The position numbers were made by a program, and so were the translations under genes. Shown piece by piece: positions 29,371-38,808 of a DNA stretch of 64,000 bases. Every line of letters starts with the position of its first letter. Position 1 is the first letter of the stretch. The notes below the pieces were generated by a model. It was not told where the DNA came from. It saw nothing but the letters and a program-made list of their open reading frames with translations, and searched no databases. Source of the stretch: Rhizobium sp. J15 (GTDB taxonomy: Bacteria > Pseudomonadota > Alphaproteobacteria > Rhizobiales > Rhizobiaceae); NCBI RefSeq assembly GCF_002531825.1, contig NZ_NWSX01000006.1, forward strand, positions 62,001 through 126,000. The letters are read 5' to 3'.

Positions 29371-30204
29371 TTACTCGCCCTTCCATTCCGCCTTGCGCTT
29401 GCCGAGGAAGGCGCCGATCCCTTCCTGCGCATCGCTTGTCAGCATGTTTTCAACCATCACCCGGGCGGTAAAGTCATAGGCTGCCTCCACCGGCAGGTCG
29501 AGCTGCCGATAAAAGGCTTCCTTGCCGATCTTCAGAATCAGCGGCGACTTGCTGGCGATGACGCCGGCATATTTGGCGACGACCTGCGCCAGATATTGTT
29601 TCGGCACGATGCGGTTGACGAGGCCGAAATCCTTGGCGGTCGAAGCGTCGATCGTCTCGCCGGTCAGGAGCATCTCCATCGCCTGCTTGCGATGAGCGCC
29701 GCGCGAAACCGCGACCATTGGGGTCGAGCAGAACAGGCCGATATTGACGCCCGGAGTGCAGAATGTCGACGTATCCGTGCAGATCGCCAGATCGCAGGAG
29801 GCGACGAGCTGGCAGCCCGCGGCCGTCGCAAGCCCGTCGACCTCGGCGATGACGGGCTTCGGCAGATGCGCGAACTTGAGCATCAGATCGGCGCAGAGCC
29901 GGAAGGACCGTTCGAAGAAAGCGGCTCCCTGATCGTCATCGGCGCGATGAGCGGTGAGTTCCTTGAGATCGTGGCCGGCGGAAAAGACGTTGCCGGTCGA
30001 GGCGATGACGATGACCCGCGCATCCGGATCCGCAGCCGCCGCATCGAGCGCGTTCATCAGCGCTTCGAGAAGCGCGATCGAAAGCACGTTTGTCGGCGGG
30101 TTGTTGAGGACGAGCCGCAGCACGCCGTCCCGCAGCGAGCGGAGCAGCAATCCACCCTCGTCCGCACTGTCTGCGTCCTTCCGGAAGGATACGATTTCGG
30201 CCAT
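29371..30204 (-). CDS. Enoyl-CoA hydratase/isomerase family protein
   Basis: A 277-aa crotonase-fold enzyme that probably hydrates or isomerises an acyl-CoA. The oxyanion-hole stretches are GNVFSAGHDLKELTAHR and AEVDGLATAAGCQLVASCDL. The second has Ala/Gln where the catalytic Glu of classic hydratases is often found, so the precise reaction is open. TPGVNIGLFCSTPMVAVSR and GEAFYRQ-like elements match ECHDC3-type proteins. The start ATG at 30204 follows AGGGAG. A longer frame to 30249 lacks a ribosome site. Confidence 0.88.
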   Translation of the reverse strand: MAEIVSFRKDADSADEGGLLLRSLRDGVLRLVLNNPPTNVLSIALLEALMNALDAAAADPDARVIVIASTGNVFSAGHDLKELTAHRADDDQGAAFFERSFRLCADLMLKFAHLPKPVIAEVDGLATAAGCQLVASCDLAICTDTSTFCTPGVNIGLFCSTPMVAVSRGAHRKQAMEMLLTGETIDASTAKDFGLVNRIVPKQYLAQVVAKYAGVIASKSPLILKIGKEAFYRQLDLPVEAAYDFTARVMVENMLTSDAQEGIGAFLGKRKAEWKGE

Positions 30205-30305
30205 GATGCAGCTCCCTGCGCTTGATTTTCCAAACAGCAGTTCTGCCACAAGGCGCCGGCAATTTCGAGCAATATCGGCGGCTTAGGCGAAAGCGGCCGG
30301 GGCCG

Positions 30306-30539
30306 CTACTCTATCCAGAACCATGACCTCGATACCTCGGCCTTCGCCTCGGCGCGGGTCAGGCCGACATCGCGAAGCTGGTCGTCGTTCAGTTCCGCAA
30401 GAGTGCGGCGGCTGCGGCGCTTTTCCAGCCAATGCTCGATAGCCCCGACGAGCCGCAGGGCGACGCCGCTAAGCTTGCGGAGCTTCGGCGGGACGATATC
30501 GCGGGACGCCTCGTTGATCTCGCTTGCTTCCAAAGACAT
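30306..30539 (-). CDS. DUF1127 small protein
   Basis: A 77-aa protein with a C-terminal DUF1127 domain: RSRRTLAELNDDQLRDVGLT, then RAEAKAEVSRSWFW. Arg-rich DUF1127 proteins in rhizobia and Agrobacterium have been linked to RNA turnover and to phosphate and carbon adaptation. ATG at 30539 is preceded by GGAAGAAG. It diverges from the LysR gene across 94 bp, which may carry the operators for both. Confidence 0.88.
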   Translation of the reverse strand: MSLEASEINEASRDIVPPKLRKLSGVALRLVGAIEHWLEKRRSRRTLAELNDDQLRDVGLTRAEAKAEVSRSWFWIE

Positions 30540-30633
30540 CTCTTCTTCCTTTCCTCGACGGACGAAGGATGCACTGGAAGACATCGTGAAAGAAGCTTAT
30601 GGATATTATGATATGCATAAGGATTTCTTTGGA

Positions 30634-31512
30634 ATGCCTCTGAATCTCGATCAGCTCGCGACCTTCGTCAACGTCGCAGATCTCGGAAGCTTTACGGCTG
30701 CGGCCGATAAGGAGGGGCTGACGCAACCGGCCGTCAGCCTGCAGGTCAAGGGGCTGGAACAGCGGCTCGGCGTCCGGCTCATCGAGCGCGTCGGGCGGCG
30801 GGCGCAGCCGACCGCGGCAGGCCTCGACCTGCTCGCGCATGCAAGGCGCCTGCTCCAGGAATCCGCCGCGGCTGAAGAAGCGATGATGCCGCATCGGGAT
30901 GGCGCGAGCGGCCGCGTGCGCATCGGCAGCGGCGGCACCGCATCGATCCATCTGCTGCCCCGCGCCATCGCCGCCGCCAGGAAAAGCATGCCCAACCTCG
31001 AAATCACCGTCCACATCGGCAATGCCGACGACATCCTGCGCGACCTGGAGGCCAACAGCCTCGATATCGCCGTCGTCGCCCTGCCGGCATCCGGACGGAA
31101 CTTCGAGATCGAACCTTTCTACGAGGAGGAGCTGCTGGCCGTCGCGCCCGCGGGCAGCCGCATGCCCGAAGGCGGACCGGACGCCGCCTTCATGCGCGCC
31201 AGGACGCTGCTGCTTTACGAGGGAGGCAATACGAGACGCACGATCGACGACTGGCTGGTCGCCCCAGAAAACAGGATCCGGCCAGCCATGGAGTTCGGCA
31301 GCATCGAAGCGATCAAGGAGCTTGTCGCCGCCGGGCTCGGCTGGTCGATCCTGCCGGGGCTGGCGCTGAAGCGCGACCGTGCAGGGCTTGTGGCGACGTC
31401 GCCGCTGAATCCCAAACTCACGCGCCGCCTCGGGATGGTTCTTCGCCGGGACAAACATCTGACACGCGGGCTTCGCGAAATGATGAAATGCCTGCGCGAG
31501 TTCGAAGATTAG
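30634..31512 (+). CDS. LysR family transcriptional regulator
   Basis: A 292-aa regulator. The N-terminal HTH reads LDQLATFVNVADLGSFTAAA followed by TQPAVSLQVKGLEQRLGVRL. The substrate-binding domain begins at RVRIGSGGTASIHLLPRAIA near residue 92 and ends normally. The effector is unknown. ATG at 30634 with AAGGA about 10 bases upstream is preferred over an ATG at 30613. LysR proteins commonly control the divergent gene, here the DUF1127 gene. Confidence 0.9.
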   Translation: MPLNLDQLATFVNVADLGSFTAAADKEGLTQPAVSLQVKGLEQRLGVRLIERVGRRAQPTAAGLDLLAHARRLLQESAAAEEAMMPHRDGASGRVRIGSGGTASIHLLPRAIAAARKSMPNLEITVHIGNADDILRDLEANSLDIAVVALPASGRNFEIEPFYEEELLAVAPAGSRMPEGGPDAAFMRARTLLLYEGGNTRRTIDDWLVAPENRIRPAMEFGSIEAIKELVAAGLGWSILPGLALKRDRAGLVATSPLNPKLTRRLGMVLRRDKHLTRGLREMMKCLREFED

Positions 31513-31592
31513 GGCCCTTCCGACCGTGCAATCCTGCTTCCAAAGCAGCGTGAAAGCATCAGGCACGATCGTTCTTCAGGCGACAAATGTGA

Positions 31593-31606
31593 GGTATTGC
31601 AATACC
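31593..31606. repeat. Perfect 14-bp palindrome upstream of rplM
   Basis: GGTATTGCAATACC is a perfect palindrome. It lies about 60 bp upstream of the proposed rplM -35 element and some 80 bp after the LysR gene, so it could be an operator for the ribosomal operon or part of the LysR 3' end. Confidence 0.4.
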
Positions 31607-31664
31607 CCATATCTAACATGCTGTTTTTATTATCTCTTTTTTCCGGGTGTCAGAAAAGCCTGTA

Positions 31665-31692
31665 TTGACCGGATGTCACATTGCCTTTATAC
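31665..31692 (+). promoter_or_regulatory. Candidate promoter of rplM-rpsI
   Basis: TTGACC (31665-31670) and TTATAC (31687-31692) are spaced by 16 bp, about 120 bp before the rplM start. Both boxes resemble the sigma-70 consensus. The 5' leader of about 120 nt could carry control by ribosomal protein, but I saw no known leader motif. Confidence 0.55.
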
Positions 31693-31816
31693 ACCGCGCC
31701 AGAACGCAGCCTTTCCGGGCTGCTTTCTTTTTGGCCTGCCTCAGGCGTGCCAATCCAAGCAACAAGAAACGCCCTTCAAGCCCTCGGGCCAAGGGTCCTA
31801 AAAGAGAGTATTCACT

Positions 31817-32281
31817 ATGGCAACCTTCTCCCAGAAGCCTGCAGAGGTGGAGAAGAAGTGGGTGATCATCGACGCCGAAGGGCTGGTCGTTGGCCGTCTC
31901 GCTTCCATCATCGCTATGCGCCTGCGCGGCAAGCACAAGGCAACCTTCACGCCCCACGTTGACGACGGCGACAACGTCATCGTCATCAATGCCGACAAGG
32001 TCGTCTTCACCGGCAAGAAGTATTCCGACAAGGTCTACTACTGGCACACCGGTTATGCCGGCGGCATCAAGGAGCGCACCGCGCGCCAGATCATCGAAGG
32101 CCGCTTCCCGGAGCGCGTCCTCGAAAAGGCAGTCGAACGCATGGTTCCGCGCGGCCCGCTCGGCCGTCGCCAGATGAAGAACCTGCGCGTCTACGCCGGC
32201 TCCAACCATCCCCATGAAGCCCAGCAGCCGGTCGCCCTCGACGTTGCCGCGCTCAACAAAAAGAACGTAAGGAGCGCCTAA
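31817..32281 (+). CDS. rplM: 50S ribosomal protein L13
   Basis: A 154-aa core protein of the large ribosomal subunit. It has [40 protein letters not shown] and the conserved [20 protein letters not shown]. The AGAGAG ribosome site is weak to moderate. It forms a two-gene operon with rpsI, one base apart, as in most bacteria. Confidence 0.98.
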   Translation: MATFSQKPAEVEKKWVIIDAEGLVVGRLASIIAMRLRGKHKATFTPHVDDGDNVIVINADKVVFTGKKYSDKVYYWHTGYAGGIKERTARQIIEGRFPERVLEKAVERMVPRGPLGRRQMKNLRVYAGSNHPHEAQQPVALDVAALNKKNVRSA

Positions 32282-32282
32282 T

Positions 32283-32750
32283 ATGGCTGACCTCTCCTCC
32301 CTGAAGGAACTCGGCACGGCTTCCGAAGCTGCTGCTCCGGCCCACGTCCGCAAGGTCGATTCGCTCGGCCGCTCCTACGCGACCGGCAAGCGCAAGAACG
32401 CCGTCGCCCGCGTCTGGGTCAAGCCGGGCTCCGGCAAGATCATCGTCAACGGCAAGGAATTCGCGGAATATTTCGCCCGTCCGGTGCTGCAGATGATCCT
32501 GCGCCAGCCGATCGTCGCGGCTGCCCGTGACGGCCAGTTCGACATCGTCGCAACCGTTGCCGGCGGTGGCCTCTCCGGCCAAGCCGGTGCTGTTCGCCAC
32601 GGCCTGTCCAAGGCGCTCACCTACTTCGAGCCGGGCCTGCGCTCGGTCCTGAAGAAGGGCGGCTTCCTGACCCGCGACAGCCGCGTCGTCGAACGCAAGA
32701 AGTACGGCAAGGCAAAGGCCCGCCGCTCCTTCCAGTTCTCCAAGCGCTAA
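32283..32750 (+). CDS. rpsI: 30S ribosomal protein S9
   Basis: A 155-aa small-subunit protein, whose C-terminal tail contacts the P-site tRNA. It has [20 protein letters not shown] near residue 32, [18 protein letters not shown] and the basic tail [19 protein letters not shown]. The N-terminal extension of about 25 residues is usual for alphaproteobacteria. A terminator follows. Confidence 0.98.
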   Translation: MADLSSLKELGTASEAAAPAHVRKVDSLGRSYATGKRKNAVARVWVKPGSGKIIVNGKEFAEYFARPVLQMILRQPIVAAARDGQFDIVATVAGGGLSGQAGAVRHGLSKALTYFEPGLRSVLKKGGFLTRDSRVVERKKYGKAKARRSFQFSKR

Positions 32751-32775
32751 TCGCTTCGGACAGACGGAATTTACG

Positions 32776-32801
32776 AAGGCCGGGGAAACCCGGCCTTTTT
32801 G
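32776..32801 (+). terminator. Terminator of rplM-rpsI
   Basis: AAGGCCGGG, loop GAAA, CCCGGCCTT, then TTT. It starts 26 bp after the rpsI stop. Confidence 0.9.
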
Positions 32802-32947
32802 CTTGCGCGTTGAGGAGCTCTTGGGCCTGTTTGGCGCCATTGCCGCATTCCGGTTCTGCTGATAGAAATCCGGCAAAGCGCTTCGCGAATGTGCGAAGCC
32901 GCAGCCAAGGCCGCCTCATGGGAACAACCAAGTCCGCAGACAACTAA

Positions 32948-32977
32948 GCCGCAACAACCTTGCGCTGTTGTTGCGGC
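32948..32977. promoter_or_regulatory. Perfect 11-bp inverted repeat before the CmlA-like gene
   Basis: GCCGCAACAAC (32948-32958) and GTTGTTGCGGC (32967-32977) are exact inverted copies around an 8-nt loop. No T run follows. It lies 75 bp before the exporter start and could be an operator or leader hairpin. Confidence 0.5.
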
Positions 32978-33002
32978 GTCTGTCCCAGCAAATCCGATAC
33001 TG

Positions 33003-33029
33003 ATGAAAAGACAGATCGCCGCCGAATGA
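33003..33029 (+). CDS. Possible 8-aa leader peptide of the CmlA-like exporter
   Basis: ATG AAA AGA CAG ATC GCC GCC GAA TGA encodes MKRQIAAE. It lies after the hairpin and 23 bp before the exporter ATG. Known cmlA genes are controlled by a nine-residue leader through translational attenuation. The similarity here is only in layout; no good ribosome site is seen for the peptide. Confidence 0.2.
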   Translation: MKRQIAAE

Positions 33030-33052
33030 AATCATTTGAGCGGATCTTACCC

Positions 33053-34243
33053 ATGTCTTATCCGAAAATTCCGTCCTGGAATTATTCCGTGCCGGCGGCA
33101 TTGTTGCTGATGGCTCCCTTCGACATCCTGGCGTCCCTTGCCATGGACATCTATCTACCGGTCGTGCCGACGATGCCCCGGGCGCTCGGCACCTCGCCTG
33201 AGGTCATCCAGCTAACCCTCAGCCTCTATATGCTTGTGCTCGGCGTCGGGCAGATCGTCTTCGGTCCGATCTCCGATATCGTCGGACGGCGGCCCGTCCT
33301 GCTCGGCGGAGCGGCACTCTTTGCCGTTGCATCCTTCCTGCTTGCCGGCGCCTCATCAGCGTCCCTCTTCGTGGCCTTCCGATTGCTGCAGGCCATCGGC
33401 GCCTCGGCGGCTCTTGTCGCAACCTTCGCGACGGTGCGCGACGTCTATGCCGAGCGCCCGGAAAGCAGCGTGATCTATAGCCTGCTCGGTTCCATGCTAT
33501 CTCTTGTACCCGCGTTCGGGCCGATCGTCGGAGCGGTGATTGCGGACCGTTATGGGTGGCGCGCCATCTTTCTCGTCATCGGTCTCCTCTCGGTCGCCGC
33601 CATTCTCCATGCCGGCACGCGATGGCATGAGACCCGCCCGGCGGCTGCGGCGGCAACCATCGCGTTACGCCCCATTCTCACGAGCTTTCCCTTCTGGGTC
33701 TACACGACCGGTTTCAGTGCGGCGATGGGAGCCTTCTTCGTCTTCTTCTCGACTGCGCCTCGCATCCTGATCGATCAAGCCGGCTTTTCCGGCATCAGTT
33801 TCAGCTTCCTCTTCGCCTCGGTGGCGCTGGTGATGATCGTGACGGCGCGCTTTGCCAAACACTTCGTCATGCGCTGGGGCATCGCAGGCAGCCTCGCCAG
33901 AGGAATGGCGATGCTGCTTGCCGGAGCGGCGATGCTTGCCATGGGAGAGATGTTTCTGCAGGCACCGCTCGTCAGCTTCATCCTGCCGATGTGGATTATC
34001 GCAGTCGGCATCGTCTTTGCGACGGCCGTCACCGCCAACGGTGCGCTCGCAGCCTTCGGCGATACCGCGGGAACGGCAGTGGCGCTTTATTTCTGCGTCG
34101 AAAGCCTCATGGTCGCAGTTGCAGGCACATTGTTCGTGGTTCTGCTCGACGGCGACACGGCCTGGCCGCTCGCAGCTTATACCGCCATGACGGCACTGAT
34201 AACCCTGGTCGGATTGCGCCAGCTTCCGCGGAAGGCAGCCTGA
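33053..34243 (+). CDS. CmlA/FloR-like major facilitator exporter
   Basis: A 396-aa MFS drug/H+ antiporter with twelve predicted membrane segments, predicted to export a small hydrophobic compound. The N-terminal part SWNYSVPAALLLMAPFDILA, ASLAMDIYLPVVPTMPRALG and FGPISDIVGRRPVLLGG is much closer to CmlA/FloR phenicol exporters than to Bcr. SSVIYSLLGSMLSLVPAFGP continues the match. As a chromosomal gene beside ribosomal genes it is probably native, and phenicol transport is only an inference. The ATG at 33053 (MSYPKIPSWNY) is chosen by analogy with CmlA; one at 33026 is also in frame. Confidence 0.82.
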   Translation: MSYPKIPSWNYSVPAALLLMAPFDILASLAMDIYLPVVPTMPRALGTSPEVIQLTLSLYMLVLGVGQIVFGPISDIVGRRPVLLGGAALFAVASFLLAGASSASLFVAFRLLQAIGASAALVATFATVRDVYAERPESSVIYSLLGSMLSLVPAFGPIVGAVIADRYGWRAIFLVIGLLSVAAILHAGTRWHETRPAAAAATIALRPILTSFPFWVYTTGFSAAMGAFFVFFSTAPRILIDQAGFSGISFSFLFASVALVMIVTARFAKHFVMRWGIAGSLARGMAMLLAGAAMLAMGEMFLQAPLVSFILPMWIIAVGIVFATAVTANGALAAFGDTAGTAVALYFCVESLMVAVAGTLFVVLLDGDTAWPLAAYTAMTALITLVGLRQLPRKAA

Positions 34244-34260
34244 CGAATGCTGCTGAACGG

Positions 34261-34287
34261 CGGCCGCTCGAAAGCCAAGAGCGGCCG
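34261..34287. terminator. Hairpin after the exporter gene
   Basis: CGGCCGCTC and GAGCGGCCG form a perfect 9-bp stem with a 9-nt loop, 17 bp past the stop codon. No T run follows, so it may be a Rho-dependent end or a stability element. The rest of the gap to 34498 shows no supported gene. Confidence 0.35.
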
Positions 34288-34498
34288 TCAAACAACGGGA
34301 TCGCTTGAAATCTCGGCCTACCTCGCCTACCCCTTTGCTGCCCCGAAAGGAAACACCAGCTCCTTCCGGGGGATCAGGCAGACCTCGTCGGGTGGCAGCA
34401 GATCCGCCGCCCGCGGTGTAGTCGTGACCGGTGATCCGGCAATGTCAGTCGACATCGAACGCGGCTCTGGTTTAGCGCCCACAGAGAAGGAGCCCCTC

Positions 34499-35461
34499 TT
34501 GGCGAACAAGTCCATCGATCATGCCTTCACCGCCACCAGCCTCACCTCCGCCGCCAGCGACCCGACCTTTGCCGGTGCGCTGTCCTTCATGCGTCGACGC
34601 TTCACCAAGGAACTTGCCGGCGTCGATGTTGCCGTCTGGGGCATTCCTTTCGACGCCGCGACATCGAACCGGCCGGGCACGCGCTTCGGGCCGCAGGCGA
34701 TCCGCCGCGCTTCGGCAATCTTCGACAACGACGCGCAATATCCCTTCAACCGCGAACTCTTCGCCGGCATGGCCGTGATCGACTACGGCGATTGCCTGCT
34801 CGACTACGGCAACCATCAGGATACGCCCGCGGCCATCGAACGCCAGGCGAACGTCATCCTCGACAGCGGCGCTTTCCTGCTGACGCTCGGCGGCGATCAC
34901 TACGTCACCTGGCCGCTGCTCAAAGCCCATGCGGCAAAACACGGGCCGCTGGCCCTCGTGCAGTTCGACGCGCACCAGGACACATGGTTCGACGAAGAGC
35001 GGCGTATCGATCACGGTTCCTTCGTGGCGCGTGCCGCCCGCGAGGGCATCATCGATCCCGACCGCTCGATCCAGATCGGCATCCGCACCCATGCGCCGGA
35101 GGATTGCGGCATCAACATCCTCTATGGGCATCAGGTCGAGGACATGAGTGCCGGCGACATCGCCTCGGCGATCATCTCCCAGACGCGCGGCGCTCCCGCC
35201 TATCTCACCTTCGATATCGATTGCCTCGATCCGGCTTTTGCGCCGGGCACCGGCACGCCGGTCGCGGGCGGACCGTCGAGCGCCAAGATCCTCTCGGTGC
35301 TGCAGCGCCTGCATCAGCTCGACATTCGCGGCGCCGACGTGGTCGAAGTGTCGCCGCCCTATGATCATGCCGATATCACCGCCATTGCGGGGGCAACAGT
35401 GGCAATGTATATGCTGGGTCTTCACGCCGAGCGACGCGCCATCGCTGTGTCACAAGGCTGA
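34499..35461 (+). CDS. speB: Agmatinase
   Basis: A 320-aa manganese ureohydrolase that splits agmatine into putrescine and urea. The metal-ligand motifs of the arginase fold are intact: TLGGDHYVTWPLL, VQFDAHQDTWFDE and YLTFDIDCLDPAFAPGTGTP. VEVSPPYDHADITAIAGA near the end is also typical. The start is taken as TTG (34499-34501, LANKSIDHAF), because AGAAGGAG lies 6 bases upstream. Other ureohydrolases such as guanidinobutyrase share these motifs, so the exact substrate is a family inference. argC follows in the same direction after 59 bp. Confidence 0.85.
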   Translation: MANKSIDHAFTATSLTSAASDPTFAGALSFMRRRFTKELAGVDVAVWGIPFDAATSNRPGTRFGPQAIRRASAIFDNDAQYPFNRELFAGMAVIDYGDCLLDYGNHQDTPAAIERQANVILDSGAFLLTLGGDHYVTWPLLKAHAAKHGPLALVQFDAHQDTWFDEERRIDHGSFVARAAREGIIDPDRSIQIGIRTHAPEDCGINILYGHQVEDMSAGDIASAIISQTRGAPAYLTFDIDCLDPAFAPGTGTPVAGGPSSAKILSVLQRLHQLDIRGADVVEVSPPYDHADITAIAGATVAMYMLGLHAERRAIAVSQG

Positions 35462-35520
35462 CGTATCATCGCAAACTGAATCCGGAAACCTTCAGAACCC
35501 ATTGAAAGCGCAGGTCTAAC

Positions 35521-36453
35521 ATGGCACCGAAAATCTTCATCGACGGCGAACACGGCACAACGGGTCTGCAGATCCGCACGCGCATGGCCGGCCGCCGCGA
35601 TGTCGAGCTTCTGTCCATTCCGGAAGCCGAGCGGCGCAACGCCGCCATGCGCGAGGACATGCTGAACAGCGCCGACATCGCCATTCTCTGCCTGCCCGAC
35701 GACGCGTCGAAGGAAGCGGTGCAGATGGTGTCGGCCAACAACAATGTCCGGGTCATCGACACCTCGACCGCCTTCCGCGTCAATCCCGGCTGGGCCTATG
35801 GCTTTGCCGAAATGGACAATGCGCAAGCGGACAAGATCAAGGCCGCCCGCTTCGTCGCCAATCCCGGCTGCTATCCCACCGGTGCGATCGGCGTCATACG
35901 GCCGCTGCGCGCCGCCGGCATCCTGCCGGACGGCTATCCGGTGACGGTCAACGCGGTCTCCGGCTATACCGGCGGCGGCAAGCAGCTGATCGCGCAGATG
36001 GAAAATCCGGACCACCCGGATGCGATCACCGCACCGCATTTCCTTTACGGCCTGCCGCTCACCCACAAGCATGTGCCCGAGATGACCGTGCACGGCCTGC
36101 TCGATCGTGCGCCGATCTTCTCGCCGTCCGTCGGCAAGTTCGCGCAGGGCATGATCGTGCAGGTGCCGCTGCATCTCGACGATCTCGCCGAGGGCGCGAC
36201 GATGGAGAGCATCCACGCCGCACTCGTCGCCCATTATGCCGGTCAGGACATCGTCACCGTCGTGCCGCTCGCCGAAAGCAAGGCGCTCCCCCGCGTCAAC
36301 GCCGTCGAGCTCGAAGGCAAGGACACGATGAAGCTCTTCGTCTTCGGCAAGGAAGGCGGCTCGCAGGTCAATCTGGTGGCGTTGCTCGACAATCTCGGCA
36401 AGGGCGCCTCGGGCGCTGCCGTCCAGAATATGGACTTGATGCTCGCCTCCTGA
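35521..36453 (+). CDS. argC: N-acetyl-gamma-glutamyl-phosphate reductase
   Basis: The third step of arginine biosynthesis: NADPH-dependent reduction of N-acetylglutamyl phosphate to the semialdehyde. This 310-aa enzyme is of the shorter type, starting [19 protein letters not shown]. The catalytic Cys is in [19 protein letters not shown] near residue 118. Substrate-binding [10 protein letters not shown] and a C-terminal [18 protein letters not shown] are present. Arginine is the precursor of agmatine, so speB and argC together suggest a polyamine-arginine link. Confidence 0.95.
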   Translation: MAPKIFIDGEHGTTGLQIRTRMAGRRDVELLSIPEAERRNAAMREDMLNSADIAILCLPDDASKEAVQMVSANNNVRVIDTSTAFRVNPGWAYGFAEMDNAQADKIKAARFVANPGCYPTGAIGVIRPLRAAGILPDGYPVTVNAVSGYTGGGKQLIAQMENPDHPDAITAPHFLYGLPLTHKHVPEMTVHGLLDRAPIFSPSVGKFAQGMIVQVPLHLDDLAEGATMESIHAALVAHYAGQDIVTVVPLAESKALPRVNAVELEGKDTMKLFVFGKEGGSQVNLVALLDNLGKGASGAAVQNMDLMLAS

Positions 36454-36457
36454 CGTC

Positions 36458-37249
36458 ATGACGCCGGACGCGCTTATAGACGGCGTGCAGGGATGGTTTG
36501 CCGCCGCCCTGCCCGACCACGGAATCTATGCGCTGATGGCCTTCGCCTTCATCGCCGGGCTTGCCCGCGGCTTCTCCGGCTTCGGCGCTGCGCTGATTTT
36601 CATTCCGCTCGGCGGTGCGATCGTCGGGCCGAAGCTGGTCTCGCCGATTCTGCTCGTCATCGACGGCGTGGCGACGCTCGGGATGATCCCGCCCGCCTGG
36701 CGCGGCGCCAACCGACGCGAGGTCTTCATCATGGCGGCGGGTGCTGCCCTTGGCGTGCCGGCCGGTACTGCCATACTGGCTTTGCTGGACCCGATGCTCT
36801 TGCGCTGGAGCATCACGATCATCGCCATCAGCCTGCTTGCGCTTCTGGTATCCGGGTGGCGTTACCACGGCGCGCCCTCCGCACCGCTTACCAGCGGCGT
36901 CGGCCTGATCGCCGGGCTTTTCAGCGGCGCGGCACAGCTCGGCGGGCCACCTGTGGTCGCCTACTGGCTCGGCGGCAAGAGCGACCGCACGCGCGTCAGG
37001 GCAAATGTCGTGCTTTATTTCTCGATCTCGACCGTCTTCAGCGTCATCAGCTATTATGTCGGCGGCCTGTTCGTGCCGGCCGTCTTCGCGCTCACCGTCG
37101 TCATCCTGCCGAGTTATGCGGTCGGGCTCTACGGCGGCTCGAAACTGTTCGGGCTCGCCGAGGAACGGACCTTCCGCATCGCCTGCTACGTGCTGATCGG
37201 CGTCGCAGCGATCGTCGGCATGCCGCTGCTCGACGGCGTGCTGCGCTGA
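36458..37249 (+). CDS. Sulfite exporter TauE/SafE family protein
   Basis: A 263-aa integral membrane protein with about eight hydrophobic segments. The family motif is GLARGFSGFGAALIFIPLGG near residue 31, repeated in the second half as GLIAGLFSGAAQLGGPPVVA. Members have been proposed to export sulfite or sulfoacetate, but the real substrate is uncertain. It starts 4 bp after argC, so it is probably in the same transcript, though no functional link to arginine is obvious. Confidence 0.88.
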   Translation: MTPDALIDGVQGWFAAALPDHGIYALMAFAFIAGLARGFSGFGAALIFIPLGGAIVGPKLVSPILLVIDGVATLGMIPPAWRGANRREVFIMAAGAALGVPAGTAILALLDPMLLRWSITIIAISLLALLVSGWRYHGAPSAPLTSGVGLIAGLFSGAAQLGGPPVVAYWLGGKSDRTRVRANVVLYFSISTVFSVISYYVGGLFVPAVFALTVVILPSYAVGLYGGSKLFGLAEERTFRIACYVLIGVAAIVGMPLLDGVLR

Positions 37250-37259
37250 ACGGTTCTCT

Positions 37260-38363
37260 TCAATTATGCTCGGCGATCAGCGTCTCGCGCGGATATTCAC
37301 CGTAAAAGCCGCGCCAGTTGGCGACGGCGAAACCGAAGACCACCAGCGCGCCGGCTTGGTGCAGCAGGCCCCAGTGAAGCGGCACCTGCATCAAGAGCGT
37401 GGCGACGCCGATCGTCGCTTGTATCGTCACCAGCGCAAAAAGCAGGACGGCGCGGCGCGCATGGGTGGTCCATGATGCGCCGCGAAGGGCGATCACCATA
37501 TTGATCAGCGTGAGCGCGAAGAGCGTATAGGCGCCGATCCGGTGGATGAACTGCACGGTCTTCGGGTTCTCGAAGGCGTTGATCCAGAAAGGTTGCTGGA
37601 TCAGCAGATCCGACGGGATGACCGCGCCGTCCATCAGCGGCCAGGTATTATAAGAAAAGCCGGCATCCAGCCCCGCCACCAGCGCGCCGAGATAGATCTG
37701 GAACAGTGAGAAAATGGCGATCGCGGCAGCAAATGCGCGCGAGCTTCGTGCCGGCGCCGGATCATCCGAATGTCTGGAGAGACCGCGCATGATCCACATG
37801 CAGGAGGCGAAGATCAGGCAGGCCATGACGAGATGGGTCGCAAGCCTGTACTGGCTGACATCCGTGCGGACCGAAAGACCGGAGGACACCATCCACCAGC
37901 CGATGAAGCCCTGCAGGCCGCCGAGCGCCAGGATGCCGACGAGCGGCCAGCGCAGGCGTCTTTCGATCCGCCCCGTCAGCCAGAAATAGACGAGCGGCAG
38001 GGCAAAGATCACACCGATGCCGCGGGCGATCAGCCGATGCGCCCATTCCCACCAGAAGATGCCCTTGAACTCTTCGACGGTCATGGAGCTGTTCAGCTGC
38101 TGAAATTCGGGAATGCGCTGGTAGAGGCGGAACTCCTCCTCCCATTCGGCAGCCGACAGCGGCGGGATGACGCCGTGGATCGGCTTCCATTCGGTGATCG
38201 ACAGGCCGGAATTGGTGAGCCGCGTTGCGCCGCCGACCAGCACGAGACAGAAGAGCGTCAAGAGCACGAAGCCGAGCCAGAGGCGCACGGCGCGGCGGTC
38301 GCGGTCCTGCTTGCGCATTTCGCTGCGGATCGCCTGTTCCGTGGTGAGGTTCGCGACGGCCAT
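37260..38363 (-). CDS. ctaA: Heme A synthase (COX15/CtaA)
   Basis: A 367-aa inner-membrane enzyme that oxidises heme O to heme A for cytochrome aa3 oxidase. About eight membrane segments are visible. Heme-ligand His regions include [43 protein letters not shown] and [33 protein letters not shown] is the N-terminal signature. ATG at 38363 follows AGGAGA; the frame continues upstream without a better start. It is alphaproteobacterial type II in length. The gene is convergent with TauE. Confidence 0.95.
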   Translation of the reverse strand: MAVANLTTEQAIRSEMRKQDRDRRAVRLWLGFVLLTLFCLVLVGGATRLTNSGLSITEWKPIHGVIPPLSAAEWEEEFRLYQRIPEFQQLNSSMTVEEFKGIFWWEWAHRLIARGIGVIFALPLVYFWLTGRIERRLRWPLVGILALGGLQGFIGWWMVSSGLSVRTDVSQYRLATHLVMACLIFASCMWIMRGLSRHSDDPAPARSSRAFAAAIAIFSLFQIYLGALVAGLDAGFSYNTWPLMDGAVIPSDLLIQQPFWINAFENPKTVQFIHRIGAYTLFALTLINMVIALRGASWTTHARRAVLLFALVTIQATIGVATLLMQVPLHWGLLHQAGALVVFGFAVANWRGFYGEYPRETLIAEHN

Positions 38364-38478
38364 GATGTCTCCTTCTATCCGGGTGTTGATTTGCCCCACC
38401 GGCTCATGCAAAACAAGCCCCGAACCTTTGCGGCATGCCGTCGCGCCGGTTCGATCCATCCATTGCAAGAGATAAGCG

Positions 38479-38688
38479 ATGCCCATCCGCCTCCGCAAAT
38501 TCATCGGCACGATCCTCATCATCGTGCTCGTGCTCGGCTATGCGCTGCTGGCCAATACGATCGCGGTGGCAACGCTCGGCAATGCGCCCTGGTGGGGACA
38601 TCTTCTCTATTTCTTTCTGACCGGCCTGCTCTGGGTCTTGCCGGCCATGGTAATCATCAAATGGATGGCCGGACCGCGGCAGCAGTGA
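38479..38688 (+). CDS. DUF2842 small membrane protein
   Basis: A 69-aa protein with two hydrophobic segments (residues ~9-30 and ~40-63). [20 protein letters not shown] and [20 protein letters not shown] match the alphaproteobacterial DUF2842 family. Function unknown. It diverges from ctaA, a position that may reflect a link to membrane or cytochrome assembly. Confidence 0.85.
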   Translation: MPIRLRKFIGTILIIVLVLGYALLANTIAVATLGNAPWWGHLLYFFLTGLLWVLPAMVIIKWMAGPRQQ

Positions 38689-38808
38689 GGCCATTAACGG
38701 CCGAATAACCGTGATCGGCGGAAAACCTCGCCCACTCCACGCGCTTAAACCAAATATACGTCAGGCATCCCTACCTTCCGCTCAGCATTCTTGACCGGAG
38801 ACCCACCC

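Noticed and set aside
34327..34455. A 42-aa frame on the minus strand before speB (MSTDIAGSPVTTTPRAADLL...)
   Set aside because: Its composition is somewhat protein-like, but there is no ribosome site and it overlaps the speB leader on the other strand.
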